A stretch of DNA of 7,445 nucleotides from Bordetella parapertussis (GTDB taxonomy: Bacteria > Pseudomonadota > Gammaproteobacteria > Burkholderiales > SG8-39). The notes beneath the pieces were generated by a model. That model saw only the letters and a list, made by a program, of their open reading frames with translations, ran no database searches and was not told where the DNA came from. The DNA is taken from the NCBI GenBank assembly GCA_945906975.1, contig CAMDRY010000150.1, positions 1 through 7,445 on the forward strand. Reading direction: 5' to 3'. This document shows positions 1-6,322 of this stretch, piece by piece (within the stretch, counting starts at the first letter, position 1; each line of letters begins with the position of its first letter). Made by a program: the position numbers and the translations under genes.

Positions 1-30
1 GTCTACACAACGGCGGTGATCAACGACTGA
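1..30 (+). CDS. C-terminal tail of upstream gene, possibly YebC (partial)
   Basis: The first ten codons in frame 1 read VYTTAVIND and stop at TGA 28-30, so a gene enters from outside the window and ends here. The VYTxA pattern resembles the DVQxVYTNA tail of YebC/TACO1-family proteins, and yebC commonly lies directly upstream of ruvC in proteobacteria. Nine residues are too few to be certain, so the identity is an inference from position plus a weak motif. The next gene starts 32 bp downstream. Confidence 0.4.
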   Translation, partial: VYTTAVIND

Positions 31-50
31 GCGGTGTGTTGGCGCGCGGC

Positions 51-63
51 TATAATCAGTCCG
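51..63 (+). promoter_or_regulatory. ruvC promoter -10 box (leaderless arrangement)
   Basis: A perfect TATAAT lies at 51-56. Transcription normally begins about seven bases after the last T of this box, which falls on base 63, the G of the ruvC GTG start codon. No convincing -35 element stands 16-18 bp upstream; the best match is a TGA core near 28-30. No Shine-Dalgarno sequence lies before the GTG. The arrangement suggests an mRNA with no 5' leader. The box is seen; the start site is inferred. Confidence 0.55.
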
Positions 64-608
64 TGTCCACCCCATTACCCACCAGCCCGCTCACGATATT
101 GGGCATCGACCCCGGATTGCGCATCACCGGATTTGGCGTGGTGGAAAAGACCGGCAGCAAACTGGCCTACGTGACCAGCGGTTGTATCAAGTCCGCGGAG
201 GGGGCGCTGGCCGACCGGCTCAAAGCGATACTCGATGGCCTGCGCGAGGTGATTGCGACCCATCGCCCGCAGCATGTGGCGATAGAAAAAGTCTTTGTCA
301 ACGTCAATCCCCAGTCCACGCTGCTACTCGGTCAGGCACGTGGCACCGCCATTTGCGCCGCGGTGCTCGACAATCTTCTGGTGGCCGAATACACCGCGCT
401 GCAGGTCAAGCAGGCGGTCGTGGGCAAGGGCCACGCCAACAAGGAGCAGGTTCAGGAAATGGTCAAAAGATTACTGAAACTTTCAGGCTATCCCAGCCCC
501 GATGCCGCCGACGCGCTCGCCTGCGCCATCTGCCACGCCCACGCCGGTCTGGGCATGGGCGGGTTTTCCACCGCCGGTCTGCGCATGAAAAACGGGCGCC
601 TCGTATGA
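63..608 (+). CDS. ruvC: Holliday junction resolvase RuvC
   Basis: RuvC is the cytoplasmic endonuclease that cuts Holliday junctions symmetrically after RuvAB branch migration. From GTG 63 it has 181 residues (E. coli 173). It has an RNase H-like fold with the metal-binding acids D16 (GIDPG), E75 (IEKVF), D147 and D150 (PDAADA). Their spacings of 59, 72 and 3 equal those of E. coli D7, E66, D138 and D141. F78 matches the base-stacking F69, and K116 and K127 match the catalytic-region lysines. An upstream in-frame GTG at 36 is possible, but it lies before the TATAAT box and would only add nine residues to an already long N-terminus. No ATG or GTG lies between 63 and the GIDPG motif. The stop overlaps the ruvA start (ATGA), implying coupled translation. 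Confidence 0.97.
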   Translation: MSTPLPTSPLTILGIDPGLRITGFGVVEKTGSKLAYVTSGCIKSAEGALADRLKAILDGLREVIATHRPQHVAIEKVFVNVNPQSTLLLGQARGTAICAAVLDNLLVAEYTALQVKQAVVGKGHANKEQVQEMVKRLLKLSGYPSPDAADALACAICHAHAGLGMGGFSTAGLRMKNGRLV

Positions 609-1186
609 TCGGCCGCATCACCGGCGTTCTGCTGGAAAAAAATCCGCCGCAGATCCTGGTCGAGGTCGCCGGCATCGGTTACGACCTCGAGGTGCCCATG
701 AGCACCTTTTACAACCTGCCTGCCACCGGCGAGAAGGTGGTGTTGTTCACCCACCTGGTGGTGCGCGAAGACGCGCACCTGCTCTACGGCTTTGGCAGCG
801 ATGCCGAGCGCAAGGCCTTCCGCCAGATTCTCAAGATCAGCGGCATCGGGGCGCGCACCGCCTTGTCTCTTCTTTCGGGCTTGTCCGTCGGTGAATTGGT
901 GGAGGCGGTCGCCGCCCAGGAATCGGGCCGGCTGACAAAAATCCCCGGCATCGGCAAGAAGACCGCCGAGCGCCTGTTGCTCGAGCTCAAGGATAAATTT
1001 GGCGCCGAACTGGTCGGTGGCATCGCCATCAGCCGGCCGGCCGCTGCCGCGAGCGATGTGCTCAATGCGCTTATCGCGCTTGGCTACAGCGACAAGGAGG
1101 CGCAGCTTGCGGTCAAGCACCTGCCCGAGGGGCTGTCGGTGTCCGACGGCATCCGCCAGGCCTTGAAGTCCCTTGCCAGAGGGTGA
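605..1186 (+). CDS. ruvA: Holliday junction DNA helicase subunit RuvA
   Basis: RuvA forms tetramers that hold the four-way junction flat and load the RuvB motor rings. The 193-residue protein starts MIGRITG like most RuvA proteins. Residues 1-63 form the OB fold, with the acidic pin E55-D56 in [10 protein letters not shown] that keeps strands apart at the crossover. Two helix-hairpin-helix motifs follow, [10 protein letters not shown] (77-86) and [10 protein letters not shown] (112-121), which grip the DNA backbone. A linker of Ala-rich sequence leads to domain III (about 150-193), which contacts RuvB. The ATG overlaps the ruvC stop by four bases and has only a weak ribosome binding site, so translation is probably coupled to ruvC. 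No truncation or missing residue is seen. Confidence 0.97.
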   Translation: MIGRITGVLLEKNPPQILVEVAGIGYDLEVPMSTFYNLPATGEKVVLFTHLVVREDAHLLYGFGSDAERKAFRQILKISGIGARTALSLLSGLSVGELVEAVAAQESGRLTKIPGIGKKTAERLLLELKDKFGAELVGGIAISRPAAAASDVLNALIALGYSDKEAQLAVKHLPEGLSVSDGIRQALKSLARG

Positions 1187-1216
1187 GGGCAAATATTGAA
1201 ATTAACCGGGCGATAG

Positions 1217-1249
1217 GCTGGAAACCGGCTTCTGGTGCGGGTTTTCAGC
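1217..1249 (+). terminator. Terminator-like hairpin after ruvA
   Basis: GCTGGAAACC (1217-1226) pairs with GGTTTTCAGC (1240-1249) with one G-T wobble. After a G-G mismatch, GC 1228-1229 pairs with GC 1237-1238 around a 7-base loop. The stem carries AAA on its left arm and TTTT on its right, as many bidirectional intrinsic terminators do, but no free T-run follows. It sits 30 bp after the ruvA stop. Termination is plausible but weakly supported. Confidence 0.35.
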
Positions 1250-1298
1250 TGGTCAATGGCGGCCGCACGCCCCAGGCCACTGCGTCGCGATGTGGCCG

Positions 1299-1340
1299 GG
1301 GTGGCATAAACCGGGTGGTATCAACCGGGTGGCATAAACC
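1299..1340 (+). repeat. Three tandem 14-bp repeats
   Basis: Three head-to-tail units fill 42 bp without spacers: GGGTGGCATAAACC at 1299-1312, GGGTGGTATCAACC at 1313-1326, and GGGTGGCATAAACC again at 1327-1340. Units one and three are identical; unit two differs at two positions. Each unit begins GGT and ends ACC, giving a weak dyad. The block ends 13 bp before the start codon of the small ORF and about 200 bp before the ruvB promoter. It could be a repeated protein-binding site or simple replication slippage; the function is unknown. Confidence 0.85.
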
Positions 1341-1353
1341 CAGGGAGTCTGTG

Positions 1354-1470
1354 ATGATCACCAGCTTTGCCCGTAGTGTGTTGCTGTGCCTGTCCGGTTT
1401 CACCTTGTGTACCGGCCCAGCCTGCATCGGCCCAGCCGGCGCGCGCAGTACTGGCCCTGCGCCAGGCTGA
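1354..1470 (+). CDS. Possible small ORF, signal-like 38-residue peptide, or remnant of a secreted protein gene
   Basis: I do not recognise this peptide. AGGGAG at 1342-1347 stands six bases before ATG 1354 (preceded in frame by GTG 1351), a better ribosome binding site than most genes here have. The peptide begins MITSFARSVLLCLSGFTLC, a short positive N-region followed by a hydrophobic stretch, then a Gly/Pro/Ala tail containing GPACIGPAGA. It looks like a signal sequence without a mature domain. In the +1 frame the same DNA reads [20 protein letters not shown] from about 1416, so an indel near 1400-1415 could have broken a longer exported protein. It may also be a leader peptide or chance. 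It stops 84 bp before ruvB. Confidence 0.25.
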   Translation: MITSFARSVLLCLSGFTLCTGPACIGPAGARSTGPAPG

Positions 1471-1539
1471 ACAAGGGCTAAAACATTCGGCCCGAGTGGT
1501 CGCGGGCGGTGGAACGCCTGCGTTTGTCTTGCTCGGGCA

Positions 1540-1554
1540 TGGGATAATCCGCGC

Positions 1555-1555
<1 letters not shown>
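1540..1555 (+). promoter_or_regulatory. ruvB promoter, extended -10 (leaderless arrangement)
   Basis: TGGGATAAT at 1540-1548 is an extended -10 element (TG, one base, GATAAT). The last T is seven bases before the GTG start codon at 1555, so the expected transcription start falls on the first base of ruvB. No -35 box lies at normal spacing (the TTGTCT at 1524-1529 is only 13 bp away), which an extended -10 can tolerate. No Shine-Dalgarno sequence precedes the GTG. The spacing is the same as at ruvC. Confidence 0.55.
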
Positions 1556-2590
<1,035 letters not shown>

Positions 2591-2604
<14 letters not shown>

Positions 2605-3022
2605 GCCCAACGCCGGCGCGCCGCCGTTTTTGTGGCATACCCGCGTCTATTACCAGCACACCGATGCGGGTGGCATCGTGTTTCACGGCAACTATCTCAA
2701 CTTCATGGAATGCGCACGCACCGAGTTGCTGCAGTCGCTGGGCTTTGATCTGGGGGAGATGGCGCGGCGGGACGGCGTATTGTTCGTGGTGCATCGCGCG
2801 GCGCTGACGTATCATCGTCCCGGACTGCTCAACGACATGCTGTCGGTGTCGGCCCTTGTCACCCGCGCGGGGCGGGTGCGGCTGGAATTTTTGCAACAAG
2901 TAAAGCGCGATGAAACATTGCTGGCCGAGGGCGAATTGACACTTGCCTGCGTCAGTGCCGGCAGCCTCAGGCCGGTCGGCCTGCCCGCCGCAATCCGGCG
3001 CACGTTTGAAGGAAAGGTATGA
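2591..3022 (+). CDS. ybgC: Acyl-CoA thioesterase YbgC, Tol-Pal associated
   Basis: YbgC is a cytoplasmic 4-hydroxybenzoyl-CoA thioesterase-like hot-dog protein encoded at the front of most tol-pal operons. The family hydrolyses acyl-CoA thioesters; its exact role in envelope biology is unsettled. The signature [20 protein letters not shown] spans residues 19-38, with the catalytic aspartate as D25, followed by RTELLQSLG. The start is uncertain. TTG 2591 gives 143 residues (E. coli 134) and keeps the FLW segment that aligns with E. coli FRW. TTG 2552 and TTG 2630 are alternatives, and no ATG or GTG lies in frame before the motif. The 14-bp overlap with ruvB suggests coupling. The stop codon lies within an ATGA, described at the tolQ junction. 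Confidence 0.9.
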
Positions 3023-3036
3023 GCGCAAGCGTATGA
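3019..3036 (+). CDS. Five-codon bridging mini-ORF between ybgC and tolQ (putative)
   Basis: ATG 3019 overlaps the ybgC stop as ATGA. The reading frame encodes MSASV and stops at TGA 3034-3036, which in turn overlaps the tolQ ATG 3033 as a second ATGA. The purine-rich GAAGGAAAGG (3008-3017) ends directly before it, too close for ideal initiation at 3019 and rather far (15 bases) from 3033. The mini-ORF could hand terminating ribosomes from ybgC to tolQ. It may be chance: ATGAGCGCAA and ATGAACGCAA are near-duplicate starts 14 bp apart. Confidence 0.25.
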   Translation: MSASV

Positions 3037-3716
3037 ACGCAACCCACGATTTATCCATACTCACACTCATCTGGAACGCCAGCGCCGTGGTGCAGTTCGT
3101 CATGGCCCTGCTGCTGGTGGTGTCTTTTTTGTCGTGGTATTACATTTTCCGCAAGCACTTCGCGATCCGCGCCGCGCGCATCGCGACGGAAAAATTCGAG
3201 CGCGACTTCTGGGGCGGTTCCGACCTTAACGCCTTGTACCAGAGCGCCGTGAACCATCGTCACAGCACCGGCAGCCTGGAGCGTATTTTTGAGGCCGGCT
3301 TTCGCGAATACCTCAAGCTCAAGGGCCAGCGCGCGCCCGATCCGGGGCTCATCGTCGATGGCGCACGCCGCGCCATGCGCGCCACCTACCAGCGCGAAAT
3401 GGATCATCTCGAGTCGCATCTGGCGTTTCTCGCCTCGACCGGCTCGGTCAGTCCTTATGTCGGCCTGCTTGGCACGGTGTGGGGCATCATGCATTCCTTC
3501 CGCGGCCTCGCCAACGTCGGCCAGGCCACGCTGTCGGCGGTCGCGCCGGGCATTGCCGAGGCGCTGGTGGCCACGGCGATCGGCCTGTTCGCCGCCATTC
3601 CCGCGGTTGTCGCCTACAACCGCTACTCGCATGACATCGACCGGCTGGCCATACGCTTCGAGAGTTTCATGGAAGAGTTCTCCAATATCCTGCAGCGTCA
3701 GGCGCAGCCGAAATAG
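3033..3716 (+). CDS. tolQ: Tol-Pal proton channel subunit TolQ
   Basis: TolQ is the inner-membrane MotA/ExbB-family subunit which, with TolR, converts proton motive force into movement of TolA. The protein has 227 residues (E. coli 230). A first transmembrane helix spans about 16-38, followed by a large cytoplasmic loop to about 130. The second helix includes GLLGTVWGIMHSF (144-156), and the third lies at about 168-195 (APGIAEALVATAIGLFAAIP). T148 and T181 lie where the channel-lining threonines of TolQ/ExbB proteins are found. ATG 3033 is chosen because MNATHDLSIL gives a normal short N-terminus; TTG 3006 in the same frame would add nine charged residues. The gene begins 10 bp after ybgC and ends 8 bp before tolR. 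Confidence 0.96.
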   Translation: MNATHDLSILTLIWNASAVVQFVMALLLVVSFLSWYYIFRKHFAIRAARIATEKFERDFWGGSDLNALYQSAVNHRHSTGSLERIFEAGFREYLKLKGQRAPDPGLIVDGARRAMRATYQREMDHLESHLAFLASTGSVSPYVGLLGTVWGIMHSFRGLANVGQATLSAVAPGIAEALVATAIGLFAAIPAVVAYNRYSHDIDRLAIRFESFMEEFSNILQRQAQPK

Positions 3717-3724
3717 GCCGGACC

Positions 3725-4156
3725 ATGCGTCAGCGCAAACTCATGAACCAGATCAATGTCGTGCCCTACATCGACGTGATGCTGGTGCTGTTGGTGATCT
3801 TCATGGTCACCGCGCCGCTGGCCAACCCCGGCGTGGTGGACCTGCCCAGCGTGGGCAAGTCGGCACAGCCGCCGGTGGCGCCGGTCGAGGTGATTATCAA
3901 GGCCGATCAGTCGCTGACGGTGCGCGATCGCGCCGCCAAGGCCGGGGCTGAGCGCGGCGTCAGCCAGGCCGAGTTGGTGTCGGCGCTCAAGGCCATCAAG
4001 GCGCGCAACCCGGACCAGGCGGTGGTGATCTCCGCCGACAAGGACGTGCGTTACGAGGCGGTGCTCAAGGTGATGGACGAGTTGCAGCGCCAGAATTTCA
4101 AGGTCGGCCTGATGGTGAAACCGGCTGGCGCACCGGCGCCGGCGGCGGTGCGCTAG
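3725..4156 (+). CDS. tolR: Tol-Pal inner-membrane protein TolR
   Basis: TolR is an ExbD/MotB-like bitopic protein that pairs with TolQ and carries the proton-relay aspartate. The 143-residue protein has a very short cytoplasmic N-terminus, a single transmembrane helix at about 16-33, and D17 in NVVPYIDVMLVLL, equivalent to E. coli D23. The periplasmic domain (about 52-133) follows the TolR/ExbD pattern with VEVIIKADQSL, ISADKDVRYEAVLKVMDEL and KVGLMVKP, ending in an Ala/Pro tail. ATG 3743 would give MNQINVVP and is a possible alternative start. The stop TAG shares its G with the tolA GTG, a one-base overlap that implies coupled translation. The ribosome binding site is weak. Confidence 0.95.
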   Translation: MRQRKLMNQINVVPYIDVMLVLLVIFMVTAPLANPGVVDLPSVGKSAQPPVAPVEVIIKADQSLTVRDRAAKAGAERGVSQAELVSALKAIKARNPDQAVVISADKDVRYEAVLKVMDELQRQNFKVGLMVKPAGAPAPAAVR

Positions 4157-4908
4157 TGCAATTCACGCTGCGCCAGGACCCGGGCCTCACCTGGTCGGCG
4201 GTGCTGGCCGTGCTGGTGCACCTGTTTTTTCTCTCCGTGCTGGTGTTTGGCGTGCGTTGGCAGACCAAACAGGCTGACGCCATTGCCGTCGAGCTGTGGA
4301 CACAGTTGCCGCCCATGGAACAGGCTGCGCCGGTACAAGTCGAGCCGGCGCCCGAGCCCGCACCCGCACCGAAGGTGGAACCTGCGCCCAAGCCCGAACC
4401 GGTTGCCAAAGTCGAGCCCAAGCCGGTGAAGCCGGACATCGCCGTCGAAAAGACACCGCCGAAAAAGCCGGAGCCGAAAAAAGTCGAGCCGAAAAAACTC
4501 GAGCCCCAAATAGACCAGCAAAAACTCATGCGCGAGCAGCTTGCGCGTGAGACCGAACAGGTCAGCCGCGAACGTGAAAAGCAAGAGATCACGCAGCAAC
4601 TGGCGCGTGAGGCCGCGGCGGCGCAAGGCCGTGCTGTGGCCGATTATGTCGGCCGCATCCGCGGCAAGATCAGGGGTAACATCGTGCTGCCCCCGGACAT
4701 TCCCGCGGGCAATCCGGAGGCGATATTCGATGTGGTTCAACTGCCCACCGGCGAGGTCCTCAACGCGCGGCTGAGAAAATCTTCCGGCCACAAACCCTAT
4801 GACGATGCGGTGGAGCGCGCGATACTCAAGGCGTCACCGCTGCCCAAACCCGAGCGCCCCGATCTTTTTCAGCGCAGCCTTGAACTTAAGTTCCGGCCGC
4901 TCGACTAA
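4156..4908 (+). CDS. tolA: Tol-Pal periplasm-spanning protein TolA
   Basis: TolA is anchored in the inner membrane with TolQR and contacts TolB and Pal through its C-terminal domain. This copy has 250 residues, much shorter than E. coli TolA (421). The order is a short cytoplasmic segment (1-12), a transmembrane helix (about 13-34), a Pro/Lys/Glu-rich stretch rich in EPKP-type repeats (about 58-118), a charged helical segment (about 120-158), and a TolA/TonB-type C-terminal domain (about 160-250) with DYVGRIRGKIRGNIVLPP, FDVVQLPTGEVLNARLRKSS and a final LELKFRPLD. GTG 4156 overlaps the tolR stop by one base and gives the N-terminus right before the helix. The Pro-rich linker replaces most of the long Ala-rich helix of enterobacterial TolA and resembles TonB, but operon position and the C-terminus support TolA. 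Confidence 0.93.
   Translation: MQFTLRQDPGLTWSAVLAVLVHLFFLSVLVFGVRWQTKQADAIAVELWTQLPPMEQAAPVQVEPAPEPAPAPKVEPAPKPEPVAKVEPKPVKPDIAVEKTPPKKPEPKKVEPKKLEPQIDQQKLMREQLARETEQVSREREKQEITQQLAREAAAAQGRAVADYVGRIRGKIRGNIVLPPDIPAGNPEAIFDVVQLPTGEVLNARLRKSSGHKPYDDAVERAILKASPLPKPERPDLFQRSLELKFRPLD
4471..4500 (+). repeat. 15-bp tandem repeat with A6 tracts in tolA
   Basis: GAGCCGAAAAAA at 4471-4482 recurs exactly at 4486-4497, each followed by a hydrophobic codon (GTC, then CTC), and encodes two EPKK-V/L units. The upstream GCCGAAAAAGCCG (4458-4470) is a degenerate relative. The unit length is a multiple of three, so copy-number change would lengthen or shorten the linker in frame. Confidence 0.7.
4882..4893 (+). 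promoter_or_regulatory. 12-bp perfect palindrome upstream of the tolB promoter
   Basis: GAACTTAAGTTC is its own reverse complement and lies within the last tolA codons. If transcription starts near 4931 (seven bases after the TATAAT box), its centre is at about -43, where an activator overlapping the -35 region would sit. Roughly one such palindrome is expected by chance in a window this size, so a binding site is only suggested. Confidence 0.2.
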
Positions 4909-4918
4909 GCGACTGACG

Positions 4919-4924
4919 TATAAT
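4919..4924 (+). promoter_or_regulatory. tolB internal promoter, -10 box
   Basis: A perfect TATAAT stands 10 bp after the tolA stop. No clear -35 box is found 16-18 bp upstream (sequence GGCCGCTC). The expected start near 4931 would give a leader of about 100 bases before tolB. An internal promoter for tolB-pal-cpoB is established in E. coli, which supports this assignment. Confidence 0.5.
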
Positions 4925-4942
4925 TGGTTTCGAAATAGCGAG

Positions 4943-4970
4943 TGCCCGCATGCGTGTTCCGGCGCGGGCA
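4943..4970 (+). other. Hairpin in the tolB leader
   Basis: TGCCCGC (4943-4949) pairs perfectly with GCGGGCA (4964-4970) around a 14-base loop. No T-run follows, so it is not an intrinsic terminator. It lies inside the predicted tolB leader. Confidence 0.5.
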
Positions 4971-5000
4971 TGGCTCCTGAATGCACCAACCGCAAGCGAA

Positions 5001-5023
5001 CGGCCGCCGCGATACGGCGGCCG
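5001..5023 (+). promoter_or_regulatory. GC-rich hairpin just before tolB start
   Basis: CGGCCGCCG (5001-5009) and CGGCGGCCG (5015-5023) form a perfect 9-bp stem with loop CGATA. AAAAAACC then leads into the ATG at 5032. The hairpin covers the region where a Shine-Dalgarno sequence would lie, and none is visible. Because the A-run follows rather than a T-run, it is not a terminator on the + strand; on the - strand the T-run precedes the stem. It may modulate tolB initiation or mark the mRNA end. If tolB starts at ATG 4981 the stem would be coding. Confidence 0.5.
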
Positions 5024-5031
5024 AAAAAACC

Positions 5032-6306
5032 ATGACACTTCGCAAGCTGATTTTTGCCCTGCTGCTGTTGTTTGCGGGCAGCGCCCAAGCCCAGCTCAGC
5101 ATTGAAATCACCGGCGCGGGCGCCAACCAGATTCCGGTTGCCGTCAGCCGCTTCGCCGGTGAGGACGCGCTGGCCCAATCGATCAGCGACGTCATCGAGG
5201 GTGACCTGCAGCGCAGCGGGCGCTTCAAGATGCTCTACGCCGGCAATGTCAGTCCGCTGCCCTCGGAAATCAACCAGGTCAGTTTTGCCGACTGGAAAAA
5301 CCGCAACGCCGATGCGCTGGTCATCGGCGCCGTTTCGCGCCTGCCCGACGGACGCTTCGAGGTGCGTTTTCGCCTGCTCGATGTGCCCAAGCAGGCCCAG
5401 CTGGGGGGGGTGGCCTTTGCCATGACCGCGGCGCAGGTGCGCACCACCGGCCATCGCATCGCTGATTTTATTTACGAAAAACTCACCGGCGAACGCGGCG
5501 TGTTTTCCACGCGCATCGCCTACGTGATCAAGCAGGCGCAGCGTTTTGAATTGCAGATCGCCGACGCAGACGGGCAGGGCGCGCAAACGGCGCTCGCTTC
5601 GCGCGAACCGATCATTTCACCCGCCTGGTCTCCCGATGGCACGCGGCTCGCGTATGTTTCCTTCGAAAACAAAAAGCCCGTGGTCTTCGTGCATTCGCTC
5701 ACCACCGGCATGCGCCAGGTTGTGGCCAATTTCAAGGGCAGTAATTCGGCGCCCTCCTGGGCACCGGACGGCAAACAGCTTGCCGTCGTGCTGTCGCGCG
5801 ACGGCGGCTCGCAGATCTATCTGGTCAATGCCGACGGCAGCAATGTGCGGCGCTTGACAACGACAGGCTCAATCGACACCGAGCCGCATTTTTCGCCCGA
5901 TGGCCAGACGATTTATTTCACCTCTGATCGCGGTGGCAGCCCGCAGATTTATCGCATGGGCGCCGCAGGCGGCGCCGCCACCCGGGTCACCTTCGACGGC
6001 ACCTACAACGTGTCGCCCCGCCCCAGCCCCGACGGCAAGCTGCTTGCGTATGTGTCGCGCAATGCCGGCCGCTTCCAGTTGATGACCCTCGACCTGGCGA
6101 GCAAGCAGACACAGGTGCTCACCGACACCCAGCGCGACGAGTCGCCCAGTTTCGCCCCCAGCGGACGCATGATCATTTATGCGACCGAGATAGGCGGACG
6201 CGGTGTGCTGGCTGCCGTGTCCAGCGATGGCCGGGTGAAGCAGCGTCTTACCGTGCAGGCGGCCGATGTGCGCGAGCCGGCCTGGGGTCCTTTTGCAGCG
6301 AACTGA
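5032..6306 (+). CDS. tolB: Tol-Pal periplasmic beta-propeller protein TolB
   Basis: TolB is a periplasmic protein that binds Pal and, through its N-terminus, TolA. From ATG 5032 it has 424 residues (E. coli 430). A signal peptide, MTLRKLIFALLLLFAGSAQA, is probably cut after residue 20, leaving QLSIEITG as the TolA-binding N-terminal strand. An alpha/beta domain (about 30-160) is followed by beta-propeller blades, each carrying a xxSPDGxxLAY-type motif near residues 194, 240, 284, 330 and 372 (the last degenerated to APSG), with a closing PAWGPF near 415. ATG 4981 is in frame but adds 17 polar residues ahead of the signal peptide. No Shine-Dalgarno sequence is seen; a strong hairpin stands instead. 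A G8 run lies within the N-terminal domain at 5403-5410. pal starts 16 bp downstream. Confidence 0.96.
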   Translation: MTLRKLIFALLLLFAGSAQAQLSIEITGAGANQIPVAVSRFAGEDALAQSISDVIEGDLQRSGRFKMLYAGNVSPLPSEINQVSFADWKNRNADALVIGAVSRLPDGRFEVRFRLLDVPKQAQLGGVAFAMTAAQVRTTGHRIADFIYEKLTGERGVFSTRIAYVIKQAQRFELQIADADGQGAQTALASREPIISPAWSPDGTRLAYVSFENKKPVVFVHSLTTGMRQVVANFKGSNSAPSWAPDGKQLAVVLSRDGGSQIYLVNADGSNVRRLTTTGSIDTEPHFSPDGQTIYFTSDRGGSPQIYRMGAAGGAATRVTFDGTYNVSPRPSPDGKLLAYVSRNAGRFQLMTLDLASKQTQVLTDTQRDESPSFAPSGRMIIYATEIGGRGVLAAVSSDGRVKQRLTVQAADVREPAWGPFAAN

Positions 6307-6309
6307 ACA

Positions 6310-6316
6310 AGGAGGT
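6310..6316 (+). promoter_or_regulatory. Strong Shine-Dalgarno sequence for pal
   Basis: AGGAGGT ends six bases before the GTG at 6323 and matches the anti-Shine-Dalgarno of 16S rRNA fully. It is the only such site in the window and fixes the pal start. This fits the high abundance of Pal in Gram-negative envelopes. Confidence 0.9.
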
Positions 6317-6322
6317 AATAAG

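Larger units (their letters stand above)
1187..1554 (+). other. ruvA-ruvB intergenic region (368 bp)
   Basis: This gap is unusually long for two genes of one complex that are often adjacent or overlapping. It holds a hairpin (1217-1249), three 14-bp tandem repeats (1299-1340), a small ORF with a Shine-Dalgarno sequence (1354-1470), a 10-bp direct repeat CGGCCCAGCC within that ORF (1413-1422 and 1428-1437), and an extended -10 box (1540-1548). I see no tRNA or known riboswitch fold. The contents suggest that ruvB and the genes after it form their own transcription unit. Confidence 0.7.

Noticed and set aside
1299..1340. Tandem repeats as a CRISPR array or plasmid-type origin iterons
   Set aside because: There are no unique spacers between units, the units are only 14 bp, and no cas or replication gene is nearby.
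4474..4497. A6 runs in tolA as programmed frameshift sites
   Set aside because: The codon phase is CCG AAA AAA, not the X XXY YYZ arrangement of a -1 slippery heptamer, and no meaningful alternative frame follows.
4153..4791. - strand open frame with Phe/Gly/Leu-rich repeats opposite tolA
   Set aside because: The repetitive look is the reverse reading of the tolA Pro/Lys/Glu repeats.
5001..5030. Hairpin before tolB as an intrinsic terminator
   Set aside because: The stem is followed by an A-run on the + strand, and on the - strand the T-run comes before the stem, so neither direction has the required order.
4981..5031. Upstream in-frame ATG for tolB
   Set aside because: It would put 17 polar residues before a well-formed signal peptide and has no ribosome binding site; kept only as an alternative.
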